From: Frankia sp. QA3 | GTDB taxonomy: Bacteria > Actinomycetota > Actinomycetes > Frankiales > Frankiaceae | Assembly: GCF_000262465.1 (NCBI RefSeq) | Contig: NZ_CM001489.1 | Span: 5,308,741-5,372,740 of the forward strand | Direction of reading: 5' to 3' | DNA length: 64,000 bases | In this document: positions 57,828 to 64,000 of the stretch, in pieces | How the letters are laid out: every line of letters begins with the position of its first letter | Numbering within the stretch: the first letter of the stretch is position 1 | Made by a program: the position numbers and the translations under genes | The notes under the pieces: generated by a model | What the model was told of the DNA's origin: nothing | Database searches by the model: none | What the model saw: the letters and a program-made list of their open reading frames with translations, nothing else

Positions 57828-59098
57828 GAGTCCTCCCGGTAGGCGCCGATCACCAGGCTGGTGTTGCTGCCGCCGAACGCGAACGCGTTGACGAGGGCAG
57901 CGCCGACCGGCATCCGGCGCGCGGTGTGCGGCACGTAGTCCAGATCGAGGTGGCGGTCGGGGTGGTCGAGGTTGATCGTCGGGGGGACGAGCGAGTGGCG
58001 GATCGCGCCGATGGCCGCCAGGACCCCCAGTCCCAGGCTGGCCGAGGTCAGATGCCCGGCCATGGACTTGGGCGCACTGACGACCAGCCGGTGGGCGTCG
58101 GAGCCGAAGACCTTCTTGATGGCTGCGGTCTCCGACATGTCGTTGCCGTGGGTGCTGGTGCCGTGGGCGACGATGTAGTCGATGCCGCCGGTGCCCAGGC
58201 CGGACTCGGCTACCGCACCCTCCATCGCCTGGATCGCGCCGGAGCCGTCCGGCGGCGAGTCGGTGATCCGCCAGGCGTTCAGGCTGCTGCCGTACCCCAG
58301 CACCTCGGCCAGCACCGGGGCCCGGCGGGCGCGAGCGGACGCCAGGTCCTCCAGGACGAACGCGGCCGCCCCCTCGCCGATCACGAAACCCGAGCGGTCG
58401 GCGTCGAAGGGGCGCGAGGCGCGCGTCGGATCATCGTTGTGCCGGTCCGTCAGCGCGCCCAGCAGGCTGAAGCCGAGCAGGTCGAGCCAGGTCGTCAGCG
58501 AGTCGTAGCCGCCGGCCAGCATCACCTGCGCGTCACCCTCCTGGATGGCGCGGAAGGCCTCGCCGAGGGCGTGCCCGGCTCCGGAGCAGGCGGTGCTCAC
58601 GCCGATCATCGGCCCGGTGGCCGCGAACATCCGGGCCATCGCGTTGAGCGGCACGTTCTGGTCGTCGGTGAGGGTGGAGCTGGGCAGCCGGGGAACGAAG
58701 GCGTCCGGTCGCCCGGTGCTCGCGCGCAGCTCCCCGATGTCGAGCAGTGTCCGCAGGTCCGGACGACCAACGCTGGCCCCCATCGCGACCCCGCGCTCGT
58801 CGGGCGGGACCGCCCCCGCCGGCCCGTCGAGGCCGGCGGAACGCTGCGCCTCGTACGCGGCGGCCACGCCGAACTGGCCCACTCGGGACAGATGCCGGCG
58901 ACCGACCCGGGCCGGGATCGCGGTGGCCGGGTCGAAGCCCTTGACCATTGCGCCGATGCGCACCGGGAAGCCGGTGGTGTCAAACGAGGTCAGCGGCCCG
59001 ATGCCGCTGCGGCCGGCGGCGAGGCCGCGCCAGGTGCCGGCCGCGTCGTTGCCGAGCGGAGTGACCGCGCCGGCGCCGGTGATGACCACGCGTCTCAT
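57824..59098 (-). CDS. Ketosynthase (KAS II/type II PKS KS), active
   Basis: A 424-residue condensing enzyme with a complete triad: Cys171 in VSTACSGAGHA, His312 in VAHGTSTHGND and His349 with Lys344 in APKSMAGHLTSASLG. GGSNTSLVIG ends the protein. It should elongate the ACP-bound chain. The closest Cys-less partner is the CLF-like protein two genes downstream. The start at 59098 is the family-like MRRVVITGAGAVTPLGN; ATGA overlaps at both ends. Confidence 0.92.
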   Translation of the reverse strand: MRRVVITGAGAVTPLGNDAAGTWRGLAAGRSGIGPLTSFDTTGFPVRIGAMVKGFDPATAIPARVGRRHLSRVGQFGVAAAYEAQRSAGLDGPAGAVPPDERGVAMGASVGRPDLRTLLDIGELRASTGRPDAFVPRLPSSTLTDDQNVPLNAMARMFAATGPMIGVSTACSGAGHALGEAFRAIQEGDAQVMLAGGYDSLTTWLDLLGFSLLGALTDRHNDDPTRASRPFDADRSGFVIGEGAAAFVLEDLASARARRAPVLAEVLGYGSSLNAWRITDSPPDGSGAIQAMEGAVAESGLGTGGIDYIVAHGTSTHGNDMSETAAIKKVFGSDAHRLVVSAPKSMAGHLTSASLGLGVLAAIGAIRHSLVPPTINLDHPDRHLDLDYVPHTARRMPVGAALVNAFAFGGSNTSLVIGAYREDS

Positions 59099-59547
59099 CG
59101 CGGTGCCCCCTTGCCCAGCAGCTGGCGGCCCATCAGCGCGGTGTCGGCCGGGTCGTCGAGCCGCTCGGCGTCCATGAGGCTGCACAGGATGCCGCTGGCC
59201 TCCAGCACGGTCTCTCCGCCCACGGTGACCAGCCCGGCCAGCACCGCGGCCTCGTCGCTCATCGACTCCACGACGGCATGGGTGCGCAGGACGTCCCCCG
59301 GCACCACATCACGAGGCGCGCAGGCCTCGTCGACGGCGAGCAGGGCCGCCCGCAGCCGGTAGTCGGTGCTGAGCATCATCAGCCACGTCGCCGACTGGCA
59401 CAGCGCCTCCAGCGCCAGCCCGAAGGACAGCACCGGGCCGGCGGGGGTGGGCCGCCAGCAGTCCTCGGCGACGGAGGTGACCTTGCGGGCGGTGATCTGC
59501 TCTCGGGGGGTCCAGGACTCGATCCGGTCGATCAGGTGAAATCGCAT
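59095..59547 (-). CDS. Hotdog-fold protein, dehydratase homologue without catalytic His
   Basis: A 150-residue FabA/FabZ-like protein starting MRFHLIDRIESWTP, the usual FabZ opening. The catalytic Glu47 is retained (LALEALCQSATWL) but the segment that should read FPGHFPG is EDCWRPTPAGPVL, with no His. Such inactive or partner hotdog subunits occur with active ones in two-subunit dehydratases, and an active FabZ-like protein is encoded nearby. Start at 59547 follows AAGGAGCG; a longer frame upstream lacks similarity. Overlaps the ketosynthase gene by ATGA. Confidence 0.8.
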   Translation of the reverse strand: MRFHLIDRIESWTPREQITARKVTSVAEDCWRPTPAGPVLSFGLALEALCQSATWLMMLSTDYRLRAALLAVDEACAPRDVVPGDVLRTHAVVESMSDEAAVLAGLVTVGGETVLEASGILCSLMDAERLDDPADTALMGRQLLGKGAPR

Positions 59548-59581
59548 CGTCGCTCCTTGCAGCACGTTCTGTCGGGTGCGG

Positions 59582-60358
59582 TCATGGCCGGCCGATGCCG
59601 AGCTGGGCGGAGAAGCCACCGTCGACACAGAGCAGCTCGCCGGTGGTGTAGCCGGAGTCGGGTCCGGCCAGGAACACGGCGGCCGCGGCCACCTGCTCGA
59701 CGGTGGCGAACCGGCGCAGCGGGATCTGGCGCTTGATGCCCTTACCGCCGTCCCGCCGCAGCACCTCGCTCACCAGGTCGGTCGGGGTGAAGCCGGCCAG
59801 CACCGCGTTGACCCGCACCCCGAAGCGGGCGACCTCGACGGCCGCGCTACGGGTGAACGCGTTGAGGGCTCCCTTGGAGGCCGCGTAGTTGGCCTGGCCG
59901 ATCCAGCCGCGCTCGCCCATGGCCGAGGAGATGTTGACGATGCTGGCGTCGCCCTGCGCCATGAACGAGGCCAGGACGGCGTGGGTGCAGTGGTAAGCCC
60001 CGCCGAAGTTCACCTTCATGACGTCCCACCACGCGTCCGGCGCCGCGTCGTGGATCAGGGCGTCGTCGCTGATGCCGGCGTTGTTGACGAGGATGTTCAG
60101 GCCGCCGAGCAGGTCGGTGGCCCGGCTCACCAGCTCGGCGGCGGCCACCGGGTCGGAGACGTCGGCCCCGACGGCGACCGCCCGACCACCGGCTGCCTCG
60201 ATCTCCTTGACCACCACGTGCGCGTCCTGCGCGCGCGACCGGTAGTTCACGGCGACGGCCGCCCCCTGCGCGGCCAGCGCGAGGGCGATGGCCCGGCCGA
60301 TGCCCCGGGATGCGCCGGTGACCAGGGCGGCGCTGTTCTTCAGCTTCATCTGTCTCAT
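59582..60358 (-). CDS. 3-ketoacyl-ACP reductase (FabG-like SDR)
   Basis: A 258-residue short-chain dehydrogenase: cofactor motif TGASRGIGRAIALALAAQG, NNAG in ILVNNAGIS, catalytic Ser in VNISSAMGERG, and NYAASKGALNAFTRSAAVEVARFGVRVNAV with Tyr and Lys. Reduces the beta-keto group after each condensation. Starts at 60358 or 60349 are both possible after GGAACGGG. 34 bp before the hotdog gene, in the same operon. Confidence 0.92.
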   Translation of the reverse strand: MRQMKLKNSAALVTGASRGIGRAIALALAAQGAAVAVNYRSRAQDAHVVVKEIEAAGGRAVAVGADVSDPVAAAELVSRATDLLGGLNILVNNAGISDDALIHDAAPDAWWDVMKVNFGGAYHCTHAVLASFMAQGDASIVNISSAMGERGWIGQANYAASKGALNAFTRSAAVEVARFGVRVNAVLAGFTPTDLVSEVLRRDGGKGIKRQIPLRRFATVEQVAAAAVFLAGPDSGYTTGELLCVDGGFSAQLGIGRP

Positions 60359-60459
60359 CCCGTTCCGCTCGTTGTCGCGAGCTGGTTCCGTCACCGCCGC
60401 TCCGCCCACCGGTACCCGGGGCGGGCGTCCCGGGTACCGGTGGGGGCTCGGCGGGTGGT

Positions 60460-60876
60460 TCAGGCCGCGGCGGCGCTCGTCCGCTCCGTCAGCAGGCTGG
60501 TGAGGTTTCCGACCGTGAACAGGCCGAGCACGCCGTCGGCGGTCAACGGCTCGGTGAGCTGGCTGCGGTCGAACTGCGGCAGCACCTTCTCCAGGTGGGT
60601 GAGGCCGGTGTCGTTGACGACCTCGTTCTCGTCACCGAACTCCTCGTCCGGGATTCCGCCCTGGAGCAGGCCGGCGATGTCGGCCACGGCGATCTTCACC
60701 CCGGTGATGCGCTCCAGGCGGAAGAGGACGTCGAGAAGGTCGATCGACTCGGCGCCGAGGTCACCGAACAGGGTCGCCTCGGCGACGGCCTCCTCCGCGT
60801 CGATACCGAGGGCGTCGGCGACGGCGGTCTGGACGGCGACCAGCGCGTTGGGCTGGAGCGTCACGCTTGCGGACAT
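60460..60876 (-). CDS. Acyl carrier protein with long C-terminal extension
   Basis: A 138-residue carrier protein. The phosphopantetheine attachment serine is Ser44 in LFGDLGAESIDLLDVLFRLE. Helices 1 and 2 look normal, but after VADIAGLLQGG the sequence continues about 60 residues (LTHLEKVLPQFDRSQL, ADGVLGLFTVGNLTSLL) with a second helical part, where ordinary ACPs stop near 80-85. The final FTVGNLTSLL resembles the fourth helix of an ACP, so an insertion between helices 2 and 4 is likely. It carries all chain intermediates of the cluster. Confidence 0.88.
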   Translation of the reverse strand: MSASVTLQPNALVAVQTAVADALGIDAEEAVAEATLFGDLGAESIDLLDVLFRLERITGVKIAVADIAGLLQGGIPDEEFGDENEVVNDTGLTHLEKVLPQFDRSQLTEPLTADGVLGLFTVGNLTSLLTERTSAAAA

Positions 60877-61026
60877 GGTGGGACTTCCCTTCGGGTTCGC
60901 TTCATCAGCGGTGTGTGTACGGGTGTGCGTGGAGGGGCGGTGCGTGGATGGGCGGTGCGACGGCCGGCCCGGAGCAGAGGCTCGGCGCGTACGTGGCGCG
61001 GGGCGGCCGCGGTGGCCGGCCAGGGT

Positions 61027-61989
61027 CTAGACGGAGACGGCGGGCGGGCGCCGGAGGTCGCGCAGCAGCGCGCCGACCCGCGACGCGTCGTTGGTGCTGC
61101 GCACCGTGGCGTGGGGAACCGTCCGGTTCGCGAATCCGCTGAGCGCTCGGCCCGGGCCGACTTCGAGGTAGGTGTCGACCCCGTGCGCCTGGGCGGCGTC
61201 GAGCACGTCGACCCACCGGACCGGGCCGACCAGTTGACGGCGGAGCAGGTTGCGGGCGTGCGCGCCCCCGCTCACCGGCTCACCGCTCACCGAGCTGAGC
61301 ACCAGCGCGCCCGGCTCGGCGAAGGGGTGGCGGTCGAGTTCGGCGGCGAACTCGTCCTCGATCTCGCGCATCAGCGAGCAGTGGAACGGCGCCGAGACCT
61401 TGAGCGGCACGGCCCGTTCGGCCCCCGCCGCCAGGGCCAGCTCGGTGGCCCGCGCGACGGCGGCGCGCTGGCCGGAGATCACGGTCTGGCCGCGTTCGTT
61501 GTAGTTGGCGATCTCGACCACGCCCAGCGGCGCGCTGCGGGCGCAGATGTCCTCGATCAGCCGCGGAGCCAGACCGATGATCGCCGTCATCGCGCCGGAG
61601 ACCCGCCGCGCGACCGTGGCCATCAACTCGCCGCGGCGGCGGACCAGGCGCAGCGCGTCCGCCGACGTCAGAACGTCCGCCGCGACCAGCGCCGCGTACT
61701 CGCCGAGGCTGTGACCGGCCGCGACCGAGCAGGTGAAGCCGGCCTCCTCCCGGAGGACCGCCAGGACCGCCAGGCTGGTGGCCAGGATCGCGGGCTGGGC
61801 GATCTGCGTCGGCTCCAGGTCGGCGGCTCTGCCGACGGTGCACAGTCCGGTCAGCGGGAGGCCGAGAACGTCCTGGGCCTCGGCCAACACCCGGCCGGCG
61901 GTCCGTGGATGTTCCCGAACCAGATGAGCGGCCATCCCGGGGCGCTGAGAGCCCTGCCCGGGAAACATCAGAAGAATACTGGTGTTCAT
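61027..61989 (-). CDS. Malonyl-CoA:ACP transacylase
   Basis: A 320-residue acyltransferase (FabD type) moving malonyl from CoA to the ACP. FPGQGSQRPGM opens it, the catalytic Ser is in AAGHSLGEYAAL, the partner His in APFHCSLM, and EVGPGRALSGF is the conserved end. Methionines at 61995 and 61989 both follow GAGG; I prefer 61989 for spacing. The dedicated MCAT next to a long ACP suggests the cluster does not rely wholly on the fatty-acid enzyme. Confidence 0.92.
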   Translation of the reverse strand: MNTSILLMFPGQGSQRPGMAAHLVREHPRTAGRVLAEAQDVLGLPLTGLCTVGRAADLEPTQIAQPAILATSLAVLAVLREEAGFTCSVAAGHSLGEYAALVAADVLTSADALRLVRRRGELMATVARRVSGAMTAIIGLAPRLIEDICARSAPLGVVEIANYNERGQTVISGQRAAVARATELALAAGAERAVPLKVSAPFHCSLMREIEDEFAAELDRHPFAEPGALVLSSVSGEPVSGGAHARNLLRRQLVGPVRWVDVLDAAQAHGVDTYLEVGPGRALSGFANRTVPHATVRSTNDASRVGALLRDLRRPPAVSV

Positions 61990-62552
61990 CGCCATCCTCG
62001 GTCTCGCGATTTATGGATCGGCGGCATTCACAACGATGAGATGAATATGACACGCAGCCCCGCCAAATTTCCTTGCCCCGACCTGTCGGCTGGCCGACAG
62101 GTCGGTAAGATGGGTGCCTGGCGGGAAATCATCGTGCGCGTTTCACGGCCGGCGCCTCGAGCCCGGTCGTACCGGCGTTCGAGGCCTGTAGGAGTAGCGC
62201 GGCAGGGAATGGTCTCGATTTGACGGTGGGCGGCCGAAGGTACGCTTGGCCACGCAACATTCGAGGTCGAGTCGACCGGTGGGCGCACAGCCTGTGCGGG
62301 ACCCGGGTGAATGCTTCGGGAGTGGCTCCGAAGCGGATCACGAAGCCGGTGCCGGCGGCGGACCGCCGATTCACCGGAAAACTTTGCCCGGATGTTGTGA
62401 GCGTACCGGGGCGGTACGGAACGTGGATTCCACCGGTGGCGGACCAGGTGGGCTCGGCCCGGTTGCGCGACCGGCCCCGCGCGGCCGACCGGGTCCCGGT
62501 GGGGTCCGCCCGAGGACGGCGGAACCCACCGTCCGACCTGGCGGCGGGCCGA
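61990..62552. other. Gap before the core PKS genes; no supported gene
   Basis: 563 bp between the MCAT and methyltransferase genes. It holds the perfect hairpin/operator at 62078-62105, then mixed sequence with several short minus-strand frames that have neither ribosome-binding site nor recognised domain. It is the likely promoter region of the ACP-to-carboxylase transcript. Confidence 0.4.
62078..62105. promoter_or_regulatory. 13-bp perfect inverted repeat upstream of MCAT gene
   Basis: CCGACCTGTCGGC (62078-62090) and GCCGACAGGTCGG (62093-62105) are perfectly complementary with 2 bases between. Each arm is itself nearly palindromic (CCGAC-GTCGG). About 90 bases upstream of the MCAT start, it suits a TetR-type operator for the PKS operon; as RNA it would be a strong stem. 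Confidence 0.5.
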
Positions 62553-63266
62553 TCAGCTGCGGGCGGCGCCCAGGTAGACCGACGACAGATCCCTCGTCGG
62601 CTTGATCTTGAGGGTGCCGTCCTTCTTGTTCTGACCCCGGATGGCCAGGCCGGCCAGGCGCCCGAGCGGGACCAGACCGGAGGCGGCCAGGTAGCCGATC
62701 ATCTCGTTCGGCGTGATGAAGTCGTTCCAGTCGTGTGCACCCTTCGGGACGATGTTCAGGAGCCTCTCGGGAAGCCAGATCATGTTCACCCAGGAGCGGA
62801 GGGTGCGATTGATCGTGTCGTACAGGAACAACCCGCCCGGGGCGAGAACCCGCTTGATCTCGCTCACCGCCTGGCCGGGGCTCTCCACGTGCTCCAGCAC
62901 GTCCACGCAGGTGACGATGTCGAACGAGCCGTCGGCGTAGGGCAGCGACTCGGACTTGCCGAGCGAGTACTCGATGTCCTTTCCGGTGTCCTTCGCGTGC
63001 CGGCTGGCCGCCTCGATCAGCCGCGGGGACGGGTCGACGCCGGAAACCTGGGCGCCCCGCTGGTGGAGGAACTCGGCGGTGAAACCGCCGCCGCAGCCGA
63101 CGTCGAGCACCCGCTTGCCCGCCCAGGAACTCTCGACGAACTGGTCGAAGTACTGGAAACGATGCGGGTTGAACGACTGCAACGGGGTCATCTTGGAACC
63201 TTCGGCCCACCAGGTGTTGGCGTAGGTGGCGAAGAAGTAATCATCCTGCGCGAGTTGCTCGGTCAT
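62553..63266 (-). CDS. UbiG-like SAM-dependent O-methyltransferase
   Basis: A 237-residue methyltransferase resembling 3-demethylubiquinone 3-O-methyltransferase. ANTWWAEGSKMTPLQSFNPHR is the UbiG-type N-terminus, VLDVGCGGGFTAEFL is motif I, SGVDPSPRLIEAA follows, and FDIVTCVDVLEHVESPG is the post-II region. Start at 63266 overlaps the FAD monooxygenase stop by ATGA. Likely methylates a hydroxyl on the polyketide or an attached quinone/aryl unit created by the monooxygenase. Confidence 0.9.
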   Translation of the reverse strand: MTEQLAQDDYFFATYANTWWAEGSKMTPLQSFNPHRFQYFDQFVESSWAGKRVLDVGCGGGFTAEFLHQRGAQVSGVDPSPRLIEAASRHAKDTGKDIEYSLGKSESLPYADGSFDIVTCVDVLEHVESPGQAVSEIKRVLAPGGLFLYDTINRTLRSWVNMIWLPERLLNIVPKGAHDWNDFITPNEMIGYLAASGLVPLGRLAGLAIRGQNKKDGTLKIKPTRDLSSVYLGAARS

Positions 63267-64000
63267 GATGCGGAACTCCACTTCCGTTGTGCGGCCGCCG
63301 GTTCCGGGCTCGGTACCGGGTAGGGGACGAGGATGGATTCGGGGGTGGCTGTGGGGTTGGGCCGGGGGTTGGGCCGGGGGTTGGACCGGGGGGTGGACCG
63401 GGGGGTGGGCCGGGGGGTGGGCCGGTCCCGGTCCGGGCGGTGCGCCCATCGCGTTCCGTAGGCGACCTGGTCCTTCTCGGCCGCGGCGAAGGCCCGGGTG
63501 TTCCAGTTCCGGCGCATGAACGCCTCCCGGAGGCGGATCGCGGCGCGGTTCTCCACCGCTCCCATCCGCCCGATCCACCAGGCGATGCGCTGCATGGGGG
63601 CGGTGCGGGCCCGCCGTTCGGCCTCGTACCGGCGCAGTGCCGCGGCCGGGTCGCCGCTGTCGCGCTCCAGGTGCTCGGCGAGGACGAGGGCATCCTCCAG
63701 GGCCTGGCAGGCGCCCTGTCCGATGTTGAAGGTGATGGGGTGAGCCGCGTCGCCGAGCAGGGTGACGCGGCCCTCGCCCCAGCGCCGGTCGGGCCGGCGG
63801 CCGAGCACGTCGCCACGGATGATCCAGTTCTCGGGGGTCGCGGCGAGGATGTCGGCCACCGGACTGGCCCAGTCGTGGTGACGTTCCAGCAGCATGTCGC
63901 GGACGCCGGGTTCGTCCCGCCCGCCGGCCGGCCCGTTGGCGACGCTCATCCAGTGCACCAGACCGGGCGCGACGTCGTAGTAGGTGAAACGGGTGCCCGG
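63263..64000 (-). CDS. FAD-dependent aromatic monooxygenase (C-terminal part; continues beyond window)
   Basis: The visible 245 residues are the C-terminal two thirds of a group A flavin hydroxylase. RVTLLGDAAHPITFNIGQGACQALEDALVLAEHL holds the GD FAD motif. It ends in an unusual tail of about 35 residues rich in Arg-Pro-Asn/Thr-Pro (PRPTPRSTPRSNPRPNP). The frame is open to the window edge, so the start lies beyond 64000. It is the upstream partner of the UbiG-like methyltransferase: hydroxylation followed by O-methylation is the simplest reading. Confidence 0.88.
   Translation of the reverse strand, partial: PGTRFTYYDVAPGLVHWMSVANGPAGGRDEPGVRDMLLERHHDWASPVADILAATPENWIIRGDVLGRRPDRRWGEGRVTLLGDAAHPITFNIGQGACQALEDALVLAEHLERDSGDPAAALRRYEAERRARTAPMQRIAWWIGRMGAVENRAAIRLREAFMRRNWNTRAFAAAEKDQVAYGTRWAHRPDRDRPTPRPTPRSTPRSNPRPNPRPNPTATPESILVPYPVPSPEPAAAQRKWSSAS

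Noticed and set aside
61990..62552. Short minus-strand frames as extra PKS genes
   Set aside because: No ribosome-binding sites or recognised domains; composition typical of non-coding shadow sequence.

Overview
The window is 64 kb of GC-rich DNA. It has short intergenic gaps, many 4-base ATGA/GTGA stop-start overlaps, GTG and TTG starts, and abundant TetR/MarR/PadR/HxlR/Rrf2 regulators. This points to a filamentous actinomycete with a large genome. A Frankia-like or related soil/symbiotic actinobacterium is my best guess, but no rRNA or other marker is present to prove it. I saw no rRNA, tRNA or CRISPR array.

Layout. 1-6.4 kb: small metabolic genes (HSL-type esterase, NAD(P)-binding protein, questin-oxidase-like protein, Nei-type DNA glycosylase, DUF1684 protein) with HxlR, MarR and Rrf2 regulators, plus an intergenic tandem repeat that looks like a coding relic. 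6.5-14.9 kb: an organosulfur uptake and desulfurisation island. A leftward operon carries permease, ATPase, lipoprotein, luciferase-like monooxygenase, multi-rhodanese protein and NtaA/DszA-like monooxygenase, and it converges on a DszC/SfnB-like flavoenzyme. 15.2-17.4 kb: a 1-Cys peroxiredoxin followed by a decay zone with two broken genes. 17.4-24.6 kb: an unrecognised biosynthetic cluster (methyltransferase, ATP-grasp ligase, B12-binding radical SAM, PhyH dioxygenase, amidohydrolase, SPASM-like radical SAM). It is flanked by a 1-kb repeat-bearing intergenic region and a divergent threonyl-tRNA synthetase gene of a type unlike the usual actinobacterial one.

27.8-43.1 kb: VOC, DUF1330, a TetR/DUF1772 divergent pair with a perfect 18-bp palindrome, the bacterial RNA-repair pair Pnkp-Hen1, a secreted SurE, a lipoprotein, and an orphan 62-residue microprotein with a lasso-peptide-type leader and a Gly/Trp/His core. 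After these come PadR with a nested palindrome, a carotenoid oxygenase, a hybrid histidine kinase and a Ser/Thr kinase with a ricin-type lectin ectodomain. 43.4-45.2 kb: a dying IS200/IS605-type element with tnpA and tnpB both broken. 45.2-49.2 kb: a tailoring-type operon (SnoaL cyclase, DUF1772, aldo/keto reductase, FAD oxidoreductase) with a divergent TetR gene.

49.8-64 kb: a reducing type II polyketide synthase cluster on the minus strand. Reading from the right edge, it has FAD monooxygenase, UbiG-like methyltransferase, malonyl-CoA:ACP transacylase, a long ACP, ketoreductase, a hotdog protein lacking the catalytic His, an active ketosynthase, a FabZ-like dehydratase, a Cys-less ketosynthase homologue, an 807-residue ketosynthase-CLF fusion, a KASIII-like enzyme with an altered triad, a SnoaL fusion, and acyl-CoA carboxylase beta and epsilon subunits. 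The carboxylase would supply malonyl-CoA, MCAT would load the ACP, and KS/CLF, KR and DH would build a partly reduced chain. No enoyl reductase is visible, so a polyene chain is a reasonable expectation. The cluster runs off the right edge.
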